Part shown: positions 16,311 through 22,791 of the stretch, piece after piece
Layout of the letters: every line of letters begins with the position of its first letter
Numbering within the stretch: position 1 is the stretch's first letter
DNA from: an uncultured Oscillospiraceae bacterium
GTDB lineage: Bacteria; Bacillota; Clostridia; Oscillospirales; Oscillospiraceae
NCBI GenBank assembly: GCA_934597125.1
Contig: CAKTQM010000017.1
Span: 1 to 34,342 of the forward strand
Reading direction: 5' to 3'
DNA length: 34,342 nucleotides
Made by a program: the position numbers and the translations under genes
The notes under the pieces: model-generated
Seen by the model: the letters and a program-made list of their open reading frames with translations, nothing else
Databases searched by the model: none
What the model was told of the DNA's origin: nothing

Positions 16311-17089
16311 TCGAGTGTACCGTCTCCATCCTGCAGGGTCTGCACCCCACCTGGCTCATCAGCGGCATGGGCATCACCCTCATGACCCTCTCCTTCTACC
16401 TGACGCTGGAAAACCCCGACATCCTCCGCAGCGAGCTAATCGAACAGAAAATGTCCATGCTCTATCTGAAAAGTCAGGTGAATCCCCACTTTCTCTATAA
16501 CACGTTGGACGCCATCCGCATTCAGGCCCAATTGGACGGCGACAAAAAGGTGGCGGATCTTCTCATGCGTCTGGTGGATTTCTTCCGCCGCAGTGTCAAG
16601 GTCAATCAATCCGCCGTTCCTCTGGAGGACGAGCTGGAACTGCTGGAGGCCTATCTTGACCTGATGTGCTACCGCTACCCCCAACTCCACTGCCGCTATG
16701 ACATTGACCCCGCCCTCTATGATGCTCTGGTGCCCAACTTCATTCTGCAGCCTCTGGTGGAAAACAGCCTTCTCCACGGCCTGAAAAATAAGGGCTACCG
16801 CGGTGCGGTGTCCATCGCCGCCCGCCCCCTGCCGGACGAACGCATGGAAATCACCATCCACGACACCGGCTCCGGCTTTGCCCCCGGCCAAAAGGCCCAG
16901 CTGGAGCAGCAGCTGCTCCATTACGCCCGCCAGTCCTTCCAATGGGAGGGCAACCGCATCGGCGTGCTGAACGTGCAAAAGCGCGTCAAGCTGCTGTGCG
17001 GCCGGGAATACGGTCTGTCCTACACCGAAAATGAAGACGGCGGCGTCACCGCCCACCTGCTGCTGCCCATCCGAAGGGAGGAAATATGA
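16235..17089 (+). CDS. Sensor histidine kinase, C-terminal catalytic part (frameshifted)
   Basis: The genuine part of this frame starts near 16280; the nominal ATG at 16235 is out of register with the upstream half. It holds the end of the membrane region, then a His_kinase domain of the LytS/YesM type with SQVNPHFLYNTLDAIR (phospho-accepting His85 of this frame), an N-box (LQPLVENSLLHGL) and an ATP-lid glycine motif (DTGSGF), followed by GIGVLN-like NRIGVLNVQKR. This family autophosphorylates and passes phosphate to YesN- or LytR-type regulators, one of which starts 4 nt before this gene ends. The signal sensed is unknown. Confidence 0.8.
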   Translation: MRRITDHPLAADRPEKRFAIGAALVIECTVSILQGLHPTWLISGMGITLMTLSFYLTLENPDILRSELIEQKMSMLYLKSQVNPHFLYNTLDAIRIQAQLDGDKKVADLLMRLVDFFRRSVKVNQSAVPLEDELELLEAYLDLMCYRYPQLHCRYDIDPALYDALVPNFILQPLVENSLLHGLKNKGYRGAVSIAARPLPDERMEITIHDTGSGFAPGQKAQLEQQLLHYARQSFQWEGNRIGVLNVQKRVKLLCGREYGLSYTENEDGGVTAHLLLPIRREEI

Positions 17090-17828
17090 AACCGCTGCGC
17101 GTATTGCTGGTAGACGATGAAATCATGATCCGCGAGGGCTTCAAGCGCCTGTTTGACTGGCCCGCCCACGACTGCCAGGTGGTGGGCGAGGCCGCCGACG
17201 GCATGCAGGCCCTGTCCCAGATCGACACACTCCAGCCGGATATCGTCATTATGGATATCAACATTCCCATCATGAACGGCCTTAAGGTGATCCAGCTCAG
17301 CCGCATCAAGCATCCGGACACCGCCTTTGTCATCGTCTCCGGCTATGACGATTTCGCCTATTGCCGCGAGGCGCTGCGTCTGCAGATCACCGATTACCTC
17401 CTCAAGCCTGTCAACTATGAGGAGTTCGGCGCGTGCATCGACAATCTGAAGGTCGCCCTGTTCCAGCGCCGCACCGCCCGCCAGCCGGAACATCAGGCGG
17501 ATCGCCCCATCACCGGCCTGACCCGCTATCTCCAGACCCATCTACCGGAGGATATCAGCCTGAACCGTCTGGCGGAGGAGTTTCACCTCGGTGCCCCCTA
17601 TATCAGCCAGCTCTTCAAAAGCGAGATCGGCGTCAATTTCCTCACCTACCTTACCGGCATCCGCATGGAGCAAGCCCGCAAGCTGCTGCTGTCCACCTCG
17701 GCGCCCATTGCCGACGTGTCGGAGCAGTGCGGCTACAGCGACTATCGGGTGTTCACCAAGGCCTTCAAAAAGCCGAGGGCATCACCCCCTCCCAGTACCG
17801 CAGAGATTTTCTGGAAAACGAAACATGA
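17086..17828 (+). CDS. YesN-type response regulator, REC + AraC HTH (frameshifted near its end)
   Basis: The receiver domain occupies residues 1-120, with Asp10, Asp11, phospho-accepting Asp57, Ser85 and Lys107; the AraC-type DNA-binding domain starts near residue 145. After residue 229 (TKAFKK, in a run of five A at 17767-17771) the open frame diverges and would continue to 17946. The expected AraC ending, AEGITPSQYRRDFLENET, lies in the -1 frame and stops at 17828, just before a terminator; one extra A restores it. The context C AAA AAG could allow some ribosomal -1 slippage, but deletion or sequence error is simpler. ATGA overlap couples it to the kinase. Confidence 0.8.
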
Positions 17829-17836
17829 CCTCTCCT

Positions 17837-17866
17837 GCGTGCCGCTCTCCGCGGCACGCCTTTTTG
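17837..17866 (+). terminator. Intrinsic terminator of the metH/two-component operon
   Basis: GCGTGCCGC (17837-17845) pairs perfectly with GCGGCACGC (17851-17859) around a 5-nt loop, followed by CTTTTTG. It begins 8 nt after the restored stop of the regulator. Confidence 0.85.
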
Positions 17867-17977
17867 TTTCCCCTTCAATTTTGACACATTCGCCTGCAAA
17901 AGCCGCCTATCGAAAAAAAGCGCCGCAGTGTACAATAGCACCATAATCAATTAAGTAACCAAAAAGGAGAATGTATT

Positions 17978-18181
17978 ATGAAAAAGAAATTGTACCGCTC
18001 CCCGGAAAACAAAGTTATTGCCGGTGTCTGCGGCGGTATCGCGGAGTATTTTGACATTGACCCCACTTTGGTGCGTCTGGCCTGGGTGCTGTTCTGCGTG
18101 CTGGGCGGCAGCGGCGTGCTGGCCTACCTCGTGGCCGCCCTCATCATCCCTGAGCGCCCCGCGGGAGAGCTGCAAGGATGA
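17978..18181 (+). CDS. PspC domain protein
   Basis: This 67-residue protein is a single PspC domain: KKLYRSPENKVIAGVCGGIAEYFDIDP followed by a membrane segment with GGSGVLAYLVAALIIPE. PspC domains are found in envelope-stress systems and in small membrane proteins whose partners vary. AAAAAGGAG precedes the ATG. TACAAT at 17931-17936 is a possible -10 but its -35 is poor. It opens a four-gene membrane cluster and overlaps the next gene by ATGA. Confidence 0.9.
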   Translation: MKKKLYRSPENKVIAGVCGGIAEYFDIDPTLVRLAWVLFCVLGGSGVLAYLVAALIIPERPAGELQG

Positions 18182-18363
18182 GGCCCCTGCGTATTCTTGC
18201 CCTGGTGCTGTGCGTGATCTCCGCGGCGGCATTGCTTCTGTGCCTTTGCACCGATGGCGGCGACCACTGGCTCCTGCCGCTGGCCCTGGGCTGCGCCGTC
18301 GCCGCCAACCTGTCTGACCGCCGCGCCGAAAAACAAAGTCAAAGAGGAGAAAGTCATGAGTAA
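18178..18363 (+). CDS. Small membrane protein, unknown
   Basis: This 61-residue protein has two hydrophobic segments (about 4-24 and 31-46) and a polar tail (DRRAEKQSQRGESHE). The ATG overlaps the stop of the PspC gene (ATGA), and its stop overlaps the next start by 8 nt, so it is translated as part of the cluster. I do not recognise a family. Confidence 0.6.
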   Translation: MRPLRILALVLCVISAAALLLCLCTDGGDHWLLPLALGCAVAANLSDRRAEKQSQRGESHE

Positions 18364-18895
18364 AAGCCTGAACACCATTCAAAAGTGCGTCAACGTATTT
18401 CATATCCTTATCCGTGTAGGCGTCATCCTGTCCATCGTGGGCAGCGTCCTCGGTCTGGCGGCCACCATGCTGTGGATCCGCTGGAACACCGCGCCGGCGG
18501 ACGGTACCGCCGCAATGGATCAGTTCATGCAGCTGATCCGGCAGGGGGATTACTACCAGACGCTGGCCGCCCTGATCGCCGAAACCATCGCCTGCGCCTT
18601 TGCCGTGCTGCTTCTGTGGAACGCCCGCTGCTACCTCAGCCGTGAGCTGGCCGACGGTACCCCCTTCACCGATGGGGGCGCCACGCAGCTGCGCCGTCTG
18701 GGCGTGCTGATTATCGTGCTGCCCATCATCCGTATCGTCCTGCAGGCCATTCCCTATTCCGCCTTTGACCTGCCCTGTCCCGATGGTCTGGACAACGCCG
18801 GCAGCGTCATGCTGGGCGTGGTGCTGATCCTGGCGTCCGTGGTGTTCCGTTACGGCGCGGAACTTGCCGGCAGCCAGAGCAAGGAGCTGATGTAA
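18356..18895 (+). CDS. DUF2975-like four-helix membrane protein
   Basis: This 179-residue protein has four hydrophobic segments (about 15-42, 70-89, 110-130 and 146-165). The motif RELADGTPFTDGGATQLRRLGVLII between helices two and three is typical of DUF2975 membrane proteins, which often neighbour small HTH or PspC genes; none has a proven function. The start is the ATG at 18356 with AGAGGAGAAAG before it; the frame opens earlier but has no better start. The next gene begins 2 nt after its stop. Confidence 0.75.
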   Translation: MSKSLNTIQKCVNVFHILIRVGVILSIVGSVLGLAATMLWIRWNTAPADGTAAMDQFMQLIRQGDYYQTLAALIAETIACAFAVLLLWNARCYLSRELADGTPFTDGGATQLRRLGVLIIVLPIIRIVLQAIPYSAFDLPCPDGLDNAGSVMLGVVLILASVVFRYGAELAGSQSKELM

Positions 18896-18897
18896 CC

Positions 18898-19185
18898 ATG
18901 AAGGCATTCCTTCTCTCCGCCCTGCCCTGGGTGCTGGCCGGTCTGGCCGTGGCCATCCTCTGCGCCAACGGCAGCCGCAAAAAAGCCAACGATTCCCGCG
19001 AGGGCAAACGCATCGCCCTTGGCATGAGCCTGGGCCTGATGCTGGGCGTCGCTCTGGATGCCTGCGGCCTGTGGGAAAACCATAGTATCGGTCTGGCCCT
19101 TGGCCCCCTGTGGGGCATGGCTCTGGCCACCCTGCTTCCCGAAAAAGACCGCCCTACCCCCGACGAAACCGATCACAAATTGTAA
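18898..19185 (+). CDS. Small membrane protein, unknown
   Basis: This 95-residue protein has an N-terminal helix (3-23), a basic stretch (RKKANDSREGKR) and one or two further hydrophobic segments (about 40-58 and 64-80) before a charged tail. It follows the DUF2975-like gene by 2 nt and precedes a terminator, so it is the last gene of the cluster. No family was recognised. Confidence 0.6.
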   Translation: MKAFLLSALPWVLAGLAVAILCANGSRKKANDSREGKRIALGMSLGLMLGVALDACGLWENHSIGLALGPLWGMALATLLPEKDRPTPDETDHKL

Positions 19186-19227
19186 TATTGAAATCTTATT
19201 ATACGTTTTGTTGTCGAATCAACAACA

Positions 19228-19263
19228 AAAAAGGGAGCCGACCTCACAGCCGGCTCCCTTTTT
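19228..19263 (+). terminator. Intrinsic terminator of the PspC cluster
   Basis: AAAAAGGGAGCCG (19228-19240) pairs with CGGCTCCCTTTTT (19251-19263) around a 10-nt loop. A-rich and T-rich ends let it work on both strands. Confidence 0.9.
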
Positions 19264-19315
19264 CTATGCCCGCATCGGTTCGCTGCGATGAGCGCAAAAA
19301 GTACGGCGAAAATGC

Positions 19316-19397
19316 GTAGGGGAGGGGCTCTGCCCCTCCCTCGTTCTGTGATGGCACTCCCCCTGAAGCGGCGGGCGGGGTAGAACCCCGCCCCTAC
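19316..19397. repeat. 82-bp intergenic palindrome with two internal hairpins
   Basis: The ends are GTAGGGG (19316-19322) and CCCCTAC (19391-19397). Inside are two 9-bp hairpins with 3-nt loops, 19320-19340 and 19373-19393. The form matches short mobile or REP-like palindromes common in Clostridia. Only one copy is in this window, so repetition is inferred. Confidence 0.5.
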
Positions 19398-19406
19398 ACA
19401 CCACCG

Positions 19407-19582
19407 TTAGCGGCGATCCCTGCCCCACAGCCATTTCGATCCTCTCCACAGCGGACGTCTCAGGGCGACCACCACACATTTCATCTCACCGCAGCCTTCG
19501 CACCGCTCCGGTTCTTTGGATAATTCCACCTCTCGTTCCGCTCGTTCATCCTGTTCCAGCATTGCAGGCAAAATTCTGCCAT
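19407..19582 (-). pseudogene. Small zinc-ribbon-like protein, frameshifted
   Basis: On the minus strand an ATG at 19582, behind GGAAAGAGGTG, starts MAEFCLQCWNRMNE, the opening of a roughly 60-residue Clostridia family with two CxxC motifs. The second half, ELSKEPERCEGCGEMKCVVV, lies in the -1 frame and stops at 19407. Joined, they give about 58 residues with CxxC at both ends. As read, the first frame ends after about 33 residues. One missing base near 19520-19545 explains it. The gene diverges from the ribbon-helix-helix gene. Confidence 0.5.
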
Positions 19583-19604
19583 ACACCCACCTCTTTCCAA
19601 ATTT

Positions 19605-19627
19605 AGTATACTTATTTCAAGTATACT
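19605..19627. promoter_or_regulatory. Paired AGTATACT boxes, candidate operator
   Basis: Two identical 8-bp palindromes AGTATACT stand at 19605-19612 and 19620-19627, 15 bp apart start to start, between the divergent zinc-ribbon and ribbon-helix-helix genes. The first contains a leftward TATACT -10. Tandem short palindromes are the usual binding pattern of ribbon-helix-helix repressors, so autoregulation is plausible. Confidence 0.4.
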
Positions 19628-19692
19628 CAACTCATACTACCACAAAATCATCTTAAAATAAACTGAAAATAAGTCGACTTTTGAGGTACGTC

Positions 19693-19884
19693 ATGCGGAA
19701 CAAGAACAACAAGCACCTGGGATTGGAGATCGACCCCATTCTTCATTACAAATTGAAGTATATTGCCCAATACGAGGGGCGCTCCGCCAACGGGCAGATC
19801 GTCTATCTGCTGCGGCAGTGCATCCGCGACTTTGAGGCAAAGGAGGGGCCCATCCCCACACCTCTTGATGAACAAAAAGACTGA
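19693..19884 (+). CDS. Ribbon-helix-helix (Arc-type) DNA-binding protein
   Basis: This 63-residue protein matches the Arc/RHH pattern: a short strand (KHLGLEID), helix A (PILHYKLKYIAQYEG), the turn RSANG, and helix B (QIVYLLRQCIRDFEAKEG). Such proteins dimerise and place the strand pair in the DNA major groove. The ATG at 19693 behind TTGAGGT is preferred to an in-frame TTG at 19681. It is a single-gene unit: paired palindromes lie in front of it, and its stop sits inside a bidirectional terminator shared with aroE. The target is unknown; the AGTATACT boxes are the obvious candidate. Confidence 0.75.
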   Translation: MRNKNNKHLGLEIDPILHYKLKYIAQYEGRSANGQIVYLLRQCIRDFEAKEGPIPTPLDEQKD

Positions 19885-19906
19885 CGGTTTTCCCGTCAGT
19901 CTTTTT
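19874..19906. terminator. Bidirectional terminator shared by the RHH gene and aroE
   Basis: AAAAAGACTGACGG (19874-19887) pairs with 19893-19906 around a 5-nt loop, with T runs on both strands. The stop codon of the RHH gene lies in one arm and the stop of aroE begins at the other end. Confidence 0.9.
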
Positions 19907-20640
19907 TACTCCGTAAACAGCGCAAACGCCAGCTCCGCCTGGGCATGCAGCAGCGCCAGCCCGCCGATGACCGGCAGTCCCCGCTGCCGCGCCGCCGCCA
20001 GCAGCGCCGTCTCCCGGGGTTGATATACCAGATCGTATACCAACGCATGGCAGTCGTCCAAAAAAACGAAACCGTCAAACGCCTCCTGCCCCGTCATGCC
20101 CAGCGGCGTGGCATTCACCAGCACGTCACATTCCGCCGCCAGTCGCGGCAGCTCCCGCCACAGGCGGGCCGTCACGCCCCAGCCCTCCGTCTTCTCCGGA
20201 TGGCGGCAGCACACTGTCACGCGGCCCCCCGTGTTAACCACGGCGCGGCTCACCGCCGATGCCGCGCCGCCGCTGCCCAGCACCAGCACCCGCTTGTCCG
20301 CCGCCCCTCCTGGCAGCGTAGCCACAAAACCCGGGCCGTCCGTGTTGTAGCCGGTGGCCCGTCCCTGCCGCACCACCACGGTGTTCACTGCGCCCATGGC
20401 CGCCGCATCCTCCGCCACCGCGTCCAGCAGCGGCAGAATTGCCTGCTTGTGGGGCATGGTCACATTAAATCCGTCATAGGCGCCCGCACGGGCACGCTTC
20501 ACAAACTCCGCCAGCTCCTCCGGCCGGACTGTCACCGTCTCATAGACCCCCTCCATCCCCCGCTGCCGCAGCAGCGCGGTGTGGATGGCCGGCGACCGGC
20601 TGTGTGCCACCGGATCCCCAATCACGCATAGTCTGTACAT
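19906..20640 (-). CDS. aroE: Shikimate dehydrogenase
   Basis: AroE reduces 3-dehydroshikimate to shikimate with NADPH. In this 244-residue protein the substrate site is visible as SRSP (14-17), catalytic Lys65 in NVTMPHK, Asn86 and Asp101 (NTDGPGF); the nucleotide-binding loop is GSGGAA at 122-127, and the C-terminus ends in the usual GLxxLxxQA-like helix. It is about 20-30 residues shorter than E. coli AroE but has all motifs. The ATG follows AAAGGAG. It is the last gene of the aro run, 10 nt after aroQ, and ends in a terminator. Confidence 0.93.
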   Translation of the reverse strand: MYRLCVIGDPVAHSRSPAIHTALLRQRGMEGVYETVTVRPEELAEFVKRARAGAYDGFNVTMPHKQAILPLLDAVAEDAAAMGAVNTVVVRQGRATGYNTDGPGFVATLPGGAADKRVLVLGSGGAASAVSRAVVNTGGRVTVCCRHPEKTEGWGVTARLWRELPRLAAECDVLVNATPLGMTGQEAFDGFVFLDDCHALVYDLVYQPRETALLAAARQRGLPVIGGLALLHAQAELAFALFTE

Positions 20641-20650
20641 GATTTCTCCT

Positions 20651-21094
20651 TTACACAGATTGCCGTACCACGCTCTCCAGCAGATCTATCGCCCGCAGAT
20701 AGCCGTTAAAGCCCTGTCCGGAGATCATCTCCACACAGGCAGGCGCCGTCACCGATACCCGCCGCCACGGCTCACGGCTGGCGATGTCGGTAATGTGTAC
20801 CTCCACTGCCGGCACACTCACCGACCGCAGCGCATCGTGGATGGCGTAGCTGTAGTGGGCGTAAGCCCCCGGATTCATGACGATACCCTCCGTACCGTCC
20901 TCCCCCGCCTGCTGAATAGCGTCGATCAGCACCCCCTCGTGATTAGACTGCACAAAACGGGCCTGATGCCCGCGGGACTGGGCGTAGTCCGCCGCCAGAC
21001 GGCACAGCTCGGCATAGGTGCCCCGTCCGTACAGCTCCGGCTCCCGCTGCCCCAACAGATTCAGATTGGGGCCATTCACGATCAATAGCTTCAT
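20651..21094 (-). CDS. aroQ: 3-dehydroquinate dehydratase, type II
   Basis: This 147-residue enzyme converts 3-dehydroquinate to 3-dehydroshikimate. The type II fold is shown by the N-terminal VNGPNLNLLGQREPELYG, with the catalytic Tyr22 and nearby Arg17, the NPGAYAHYSYAIHDAL stretch (74-89) and EVHITD with His100. The length is standard for the dodecameric family. The frame opens further upstream, but the ATG at 21094 has GGAGG before it and makes a 4-nt ATGA overlap with aroK, so it is taken as the start. Confidence 0.94.
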   Translation of the reverse strand: MKLLIVNGPNLNLLGQREPELYGRGTYAELCRLAADYAQSRGHQARFVQSNHEGVLIDAIQQAGEDGTEGIVMNPGAYAHYSYAIHDALRSVSVPAVEVHITDIASREPWRRVSVTAPACVEMISGQGFNGYLRAIDLLESVVRQSV

Positions 21095-21582
21095 CCGTTC
21101 CTCCAAAGCCCGGCGATCTCCGCCGCCAGTTCCTCCGCCGTGCCGCCGCTTACCACGGCGTCGGCACATTCCTCATACCAGCCCCGCCGCTCCTGCGCCA
21201 GCTGCATCAGAGTATACCGCTTCAGCAGCGGGCGCTCCCGATTTTCCACACAGGCGGCAATATCGCGGATATTTCGATCCAAAAACACCACCATGCCGCT
21301 GCTTTTCAGCAGCTTTCTGTTTTCCTCCGCCACCACGGCGCCGCCGCCGGTGGCGATCACACACTCCCCGCCGCCGCACAGCCGCCGCAGAATACGGCTC
21401 TCCGCCGCGCGGAAATCCTCCTCACCCCGCTGGGCAAAGAGAGCGGGGATAGTCATGTCTTCCTCCCTCTCGATCTCCGTGTCACAGTCAAAGAAGGGCA
21501 AACCCAGCCGTCGGGCCGCCAGCCGGCCCACGGTGGTCTTGCCGCTGCCGGGCAGACCAATCAGGATCAGGCGGCGGCTCAT
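21091..21582 (-). CDS. aroK: Shikimate kinase
   Basis: This 163-residue enzyme phosphorylates shikimate at the 3-hydroxyl. The P-loop is GLPGSGKTT (9-17); shikimate contacts are Asp34 (FDCDTEIE), Arg58 (FRAAE) and GGG at 79-81, and the lid arginine is in RPLL (117-120). It overlaps both neighbours: ATGA with the end of the aroC fusion and ATGA with the start of aroQ, so expression of the three is tightly linked. Confidence 0.94.
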   Translation of the reverse strand: MSRRLILIGLPGSGKTTVGRLAARRLGLPFFDCDTEIEREEDMTIPALFAQRGEEDFRAAESRILRRLCGGGECVIATGGGAVVAEENRKLLKSSGMVVFLDRNIRDIAACVENRERPLLKRYTLMQLAQERRGWYEECADAVVSGGTAEELAAEIAGLWRNG

Positions 21583-22787
21583 TCCTCCACCTCACGGGTC
21601 TGGGCCATGATAGTCTGGAACACCGCCTCAATGGCGGCGCGGTATTCCGGCGCCATGTCGCCGCGGCTTCGCAGCACCTCCCATTCCCGCGTTTTATCCC
21701 GTATTTCGGCCCCCATTTCGGCCTTTAATGTACCAATTTTGCCCCCTATTTGCAGGCGTTTTACCAATAAGTCGACAATTTCACCATCAATTTTATCTAT
21801 TTCGCTTCGATATCCCTCCAGATTTTCCTCCGGCGCCTCCTGCCACAGCTGGCACACCGCCAGCGCCACAGCCGCCTCCACAATAGGCGCGGCCCGCAGG
21901 GCGATGCAGCTGTCATGCCGTCCGGCAGCGGACAGCGTCACATTTTCCATCCGCGCCAGATCCACCGTTTCCTGCGCTTTGCCGATGGTGGGCGTGGGTT
22001 TGAAGGTCACTGTAAGCGTCACCGGCATACCGTTGGTAATGCCGCCGTTGATGCCGCCGTTGTGGTTGCTCTCCGTCCACACCGTTTTGCCGTCAGTCCG
22101 CAGCGGATCGTTGGCCTGGCTGCCCCGCAGAGCGGCAAAGCTCTCCCCTGCACCGAAGCCCACCGCCTTCACGCCCGGGATGGCGAACACATGGCGCGCA
22201 ATCTCGCTTTCCACTGCGTCGTACCAGTCCGGCCCGCCCAGTCCGGCGGCAAGGCCGCTGACGGTGCAGACGATCTGTCCGCCCACACTGTCGCCCTCCG
22301 CCTTTGCCGCGGCGGCGCGGCGGCGCAGAGCCTCCTCATCCACCACGTGGGCCGATACCGTGATACCCTGACAGGCCAGCGCCGTTTTGGCAATGCTTCC
22401 CGCCGCCGTCAGCGGCGCGGTCAGCCGTCCGGAGAAGTGTCCGCCGCCCCGATAGTCCTGAAAGCCCTTCGCCTTTACATGGGCGGTATAATCCGCGTGC
22501 CCGGGCCGCGCCACTGTCCGCAGCGCTTCATAATCCTGCGGCCGCGCGTCCTGATTGTCAATCACCATCACCAGCGGCATGCCGGTGGTATAGCCCTGCC
22601 ACACACCAGAGAGAAAACGCACCTGATCCCCCTCCTGTCGGGCGGTGGACAGTCCGCCGCCGCTGCGGCGGCGCAGCAGATCCCGCTCCATTTGCAGCGC
22701 GTCCACCGGAAGGCCCGCCGGAACATGCCGCAGCAGTATCCCCACCACCGGCCCGTGGGATTCGCCAAACAGCGTATAATCCATCAT
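21579..22787 (-). CDS. aroC: Chorismate synthase fused to a C-terminal chorismate mutase domain
   Basis: Residues 1-320 are chorismate synthase, which makes chorismate from EPSP using reduced FMN: FGESHGPVVG, RRRSGGG, RPGHADYT, GGGHFSGRLTAPL and RHDSCIALRAAPIVEA are all present. Residues 323-402 are a complete AroQ-class chorismate mutase domain: Arg327 in YRSEIDKID, Arg344, Lys355, Asp364, Arg367 and Glu368 match the catalytic set of E. coli mutase. The protein would therefore make chorismate and turn it into prephenate. A single uninterrupted frame and the ATGA overlap with aroK show the fusion is not an assembly join at a gene border. Start at 22787 behind GCGGAGG; a second ATG follows directly. 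Confidence 0.9.
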   Translation of the reverse strand: MMDYTLFGESHGPVVGILLRHVPAGLPVDALQMERDLLRRRSGGGLSTARQEGDQVRFLSGVWQGYTTGMPLVMVIDNQDARPQDYEALRTVARPGHADYTAHVKAKGFQDYRGGGHFSGRLTAPLTAAGSIAKTALACQGITVSAHVVDEEALRRRAAAAKAEGDSVGGQIVCTVSGLAAGLGGPDWYDAVESEIARHVFAIPGVKAVGFGAGESFAALRGSQANDPLRTDGKTVWTESNHNGGINGGITNGMPVTLTVTFKPTPTIGKAQETVDLARMENVTLSAAGRHDSCIALRAAPIVEAAVALAVCQLWQEAPEENLEGYRSEIDKIDGEIVDLLVKRLQIGGKIGTLKAEMGAEIRDKTREWEVLRSRGDMAPEYRAAIEAVFQTIMAQTREVEE

Positions 22788-22791
22788 GTGG

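Noticed and set aside
17767..17828. Programmed -1 frameshift in the response regulator
   Set aside because: C AAA AAG gives the right product if slippage occurs, but it is not a full A AAA AAG heptamer, no downstream stimulator was identified, and the neighbouring kinase has a similar defect without any slippery site.
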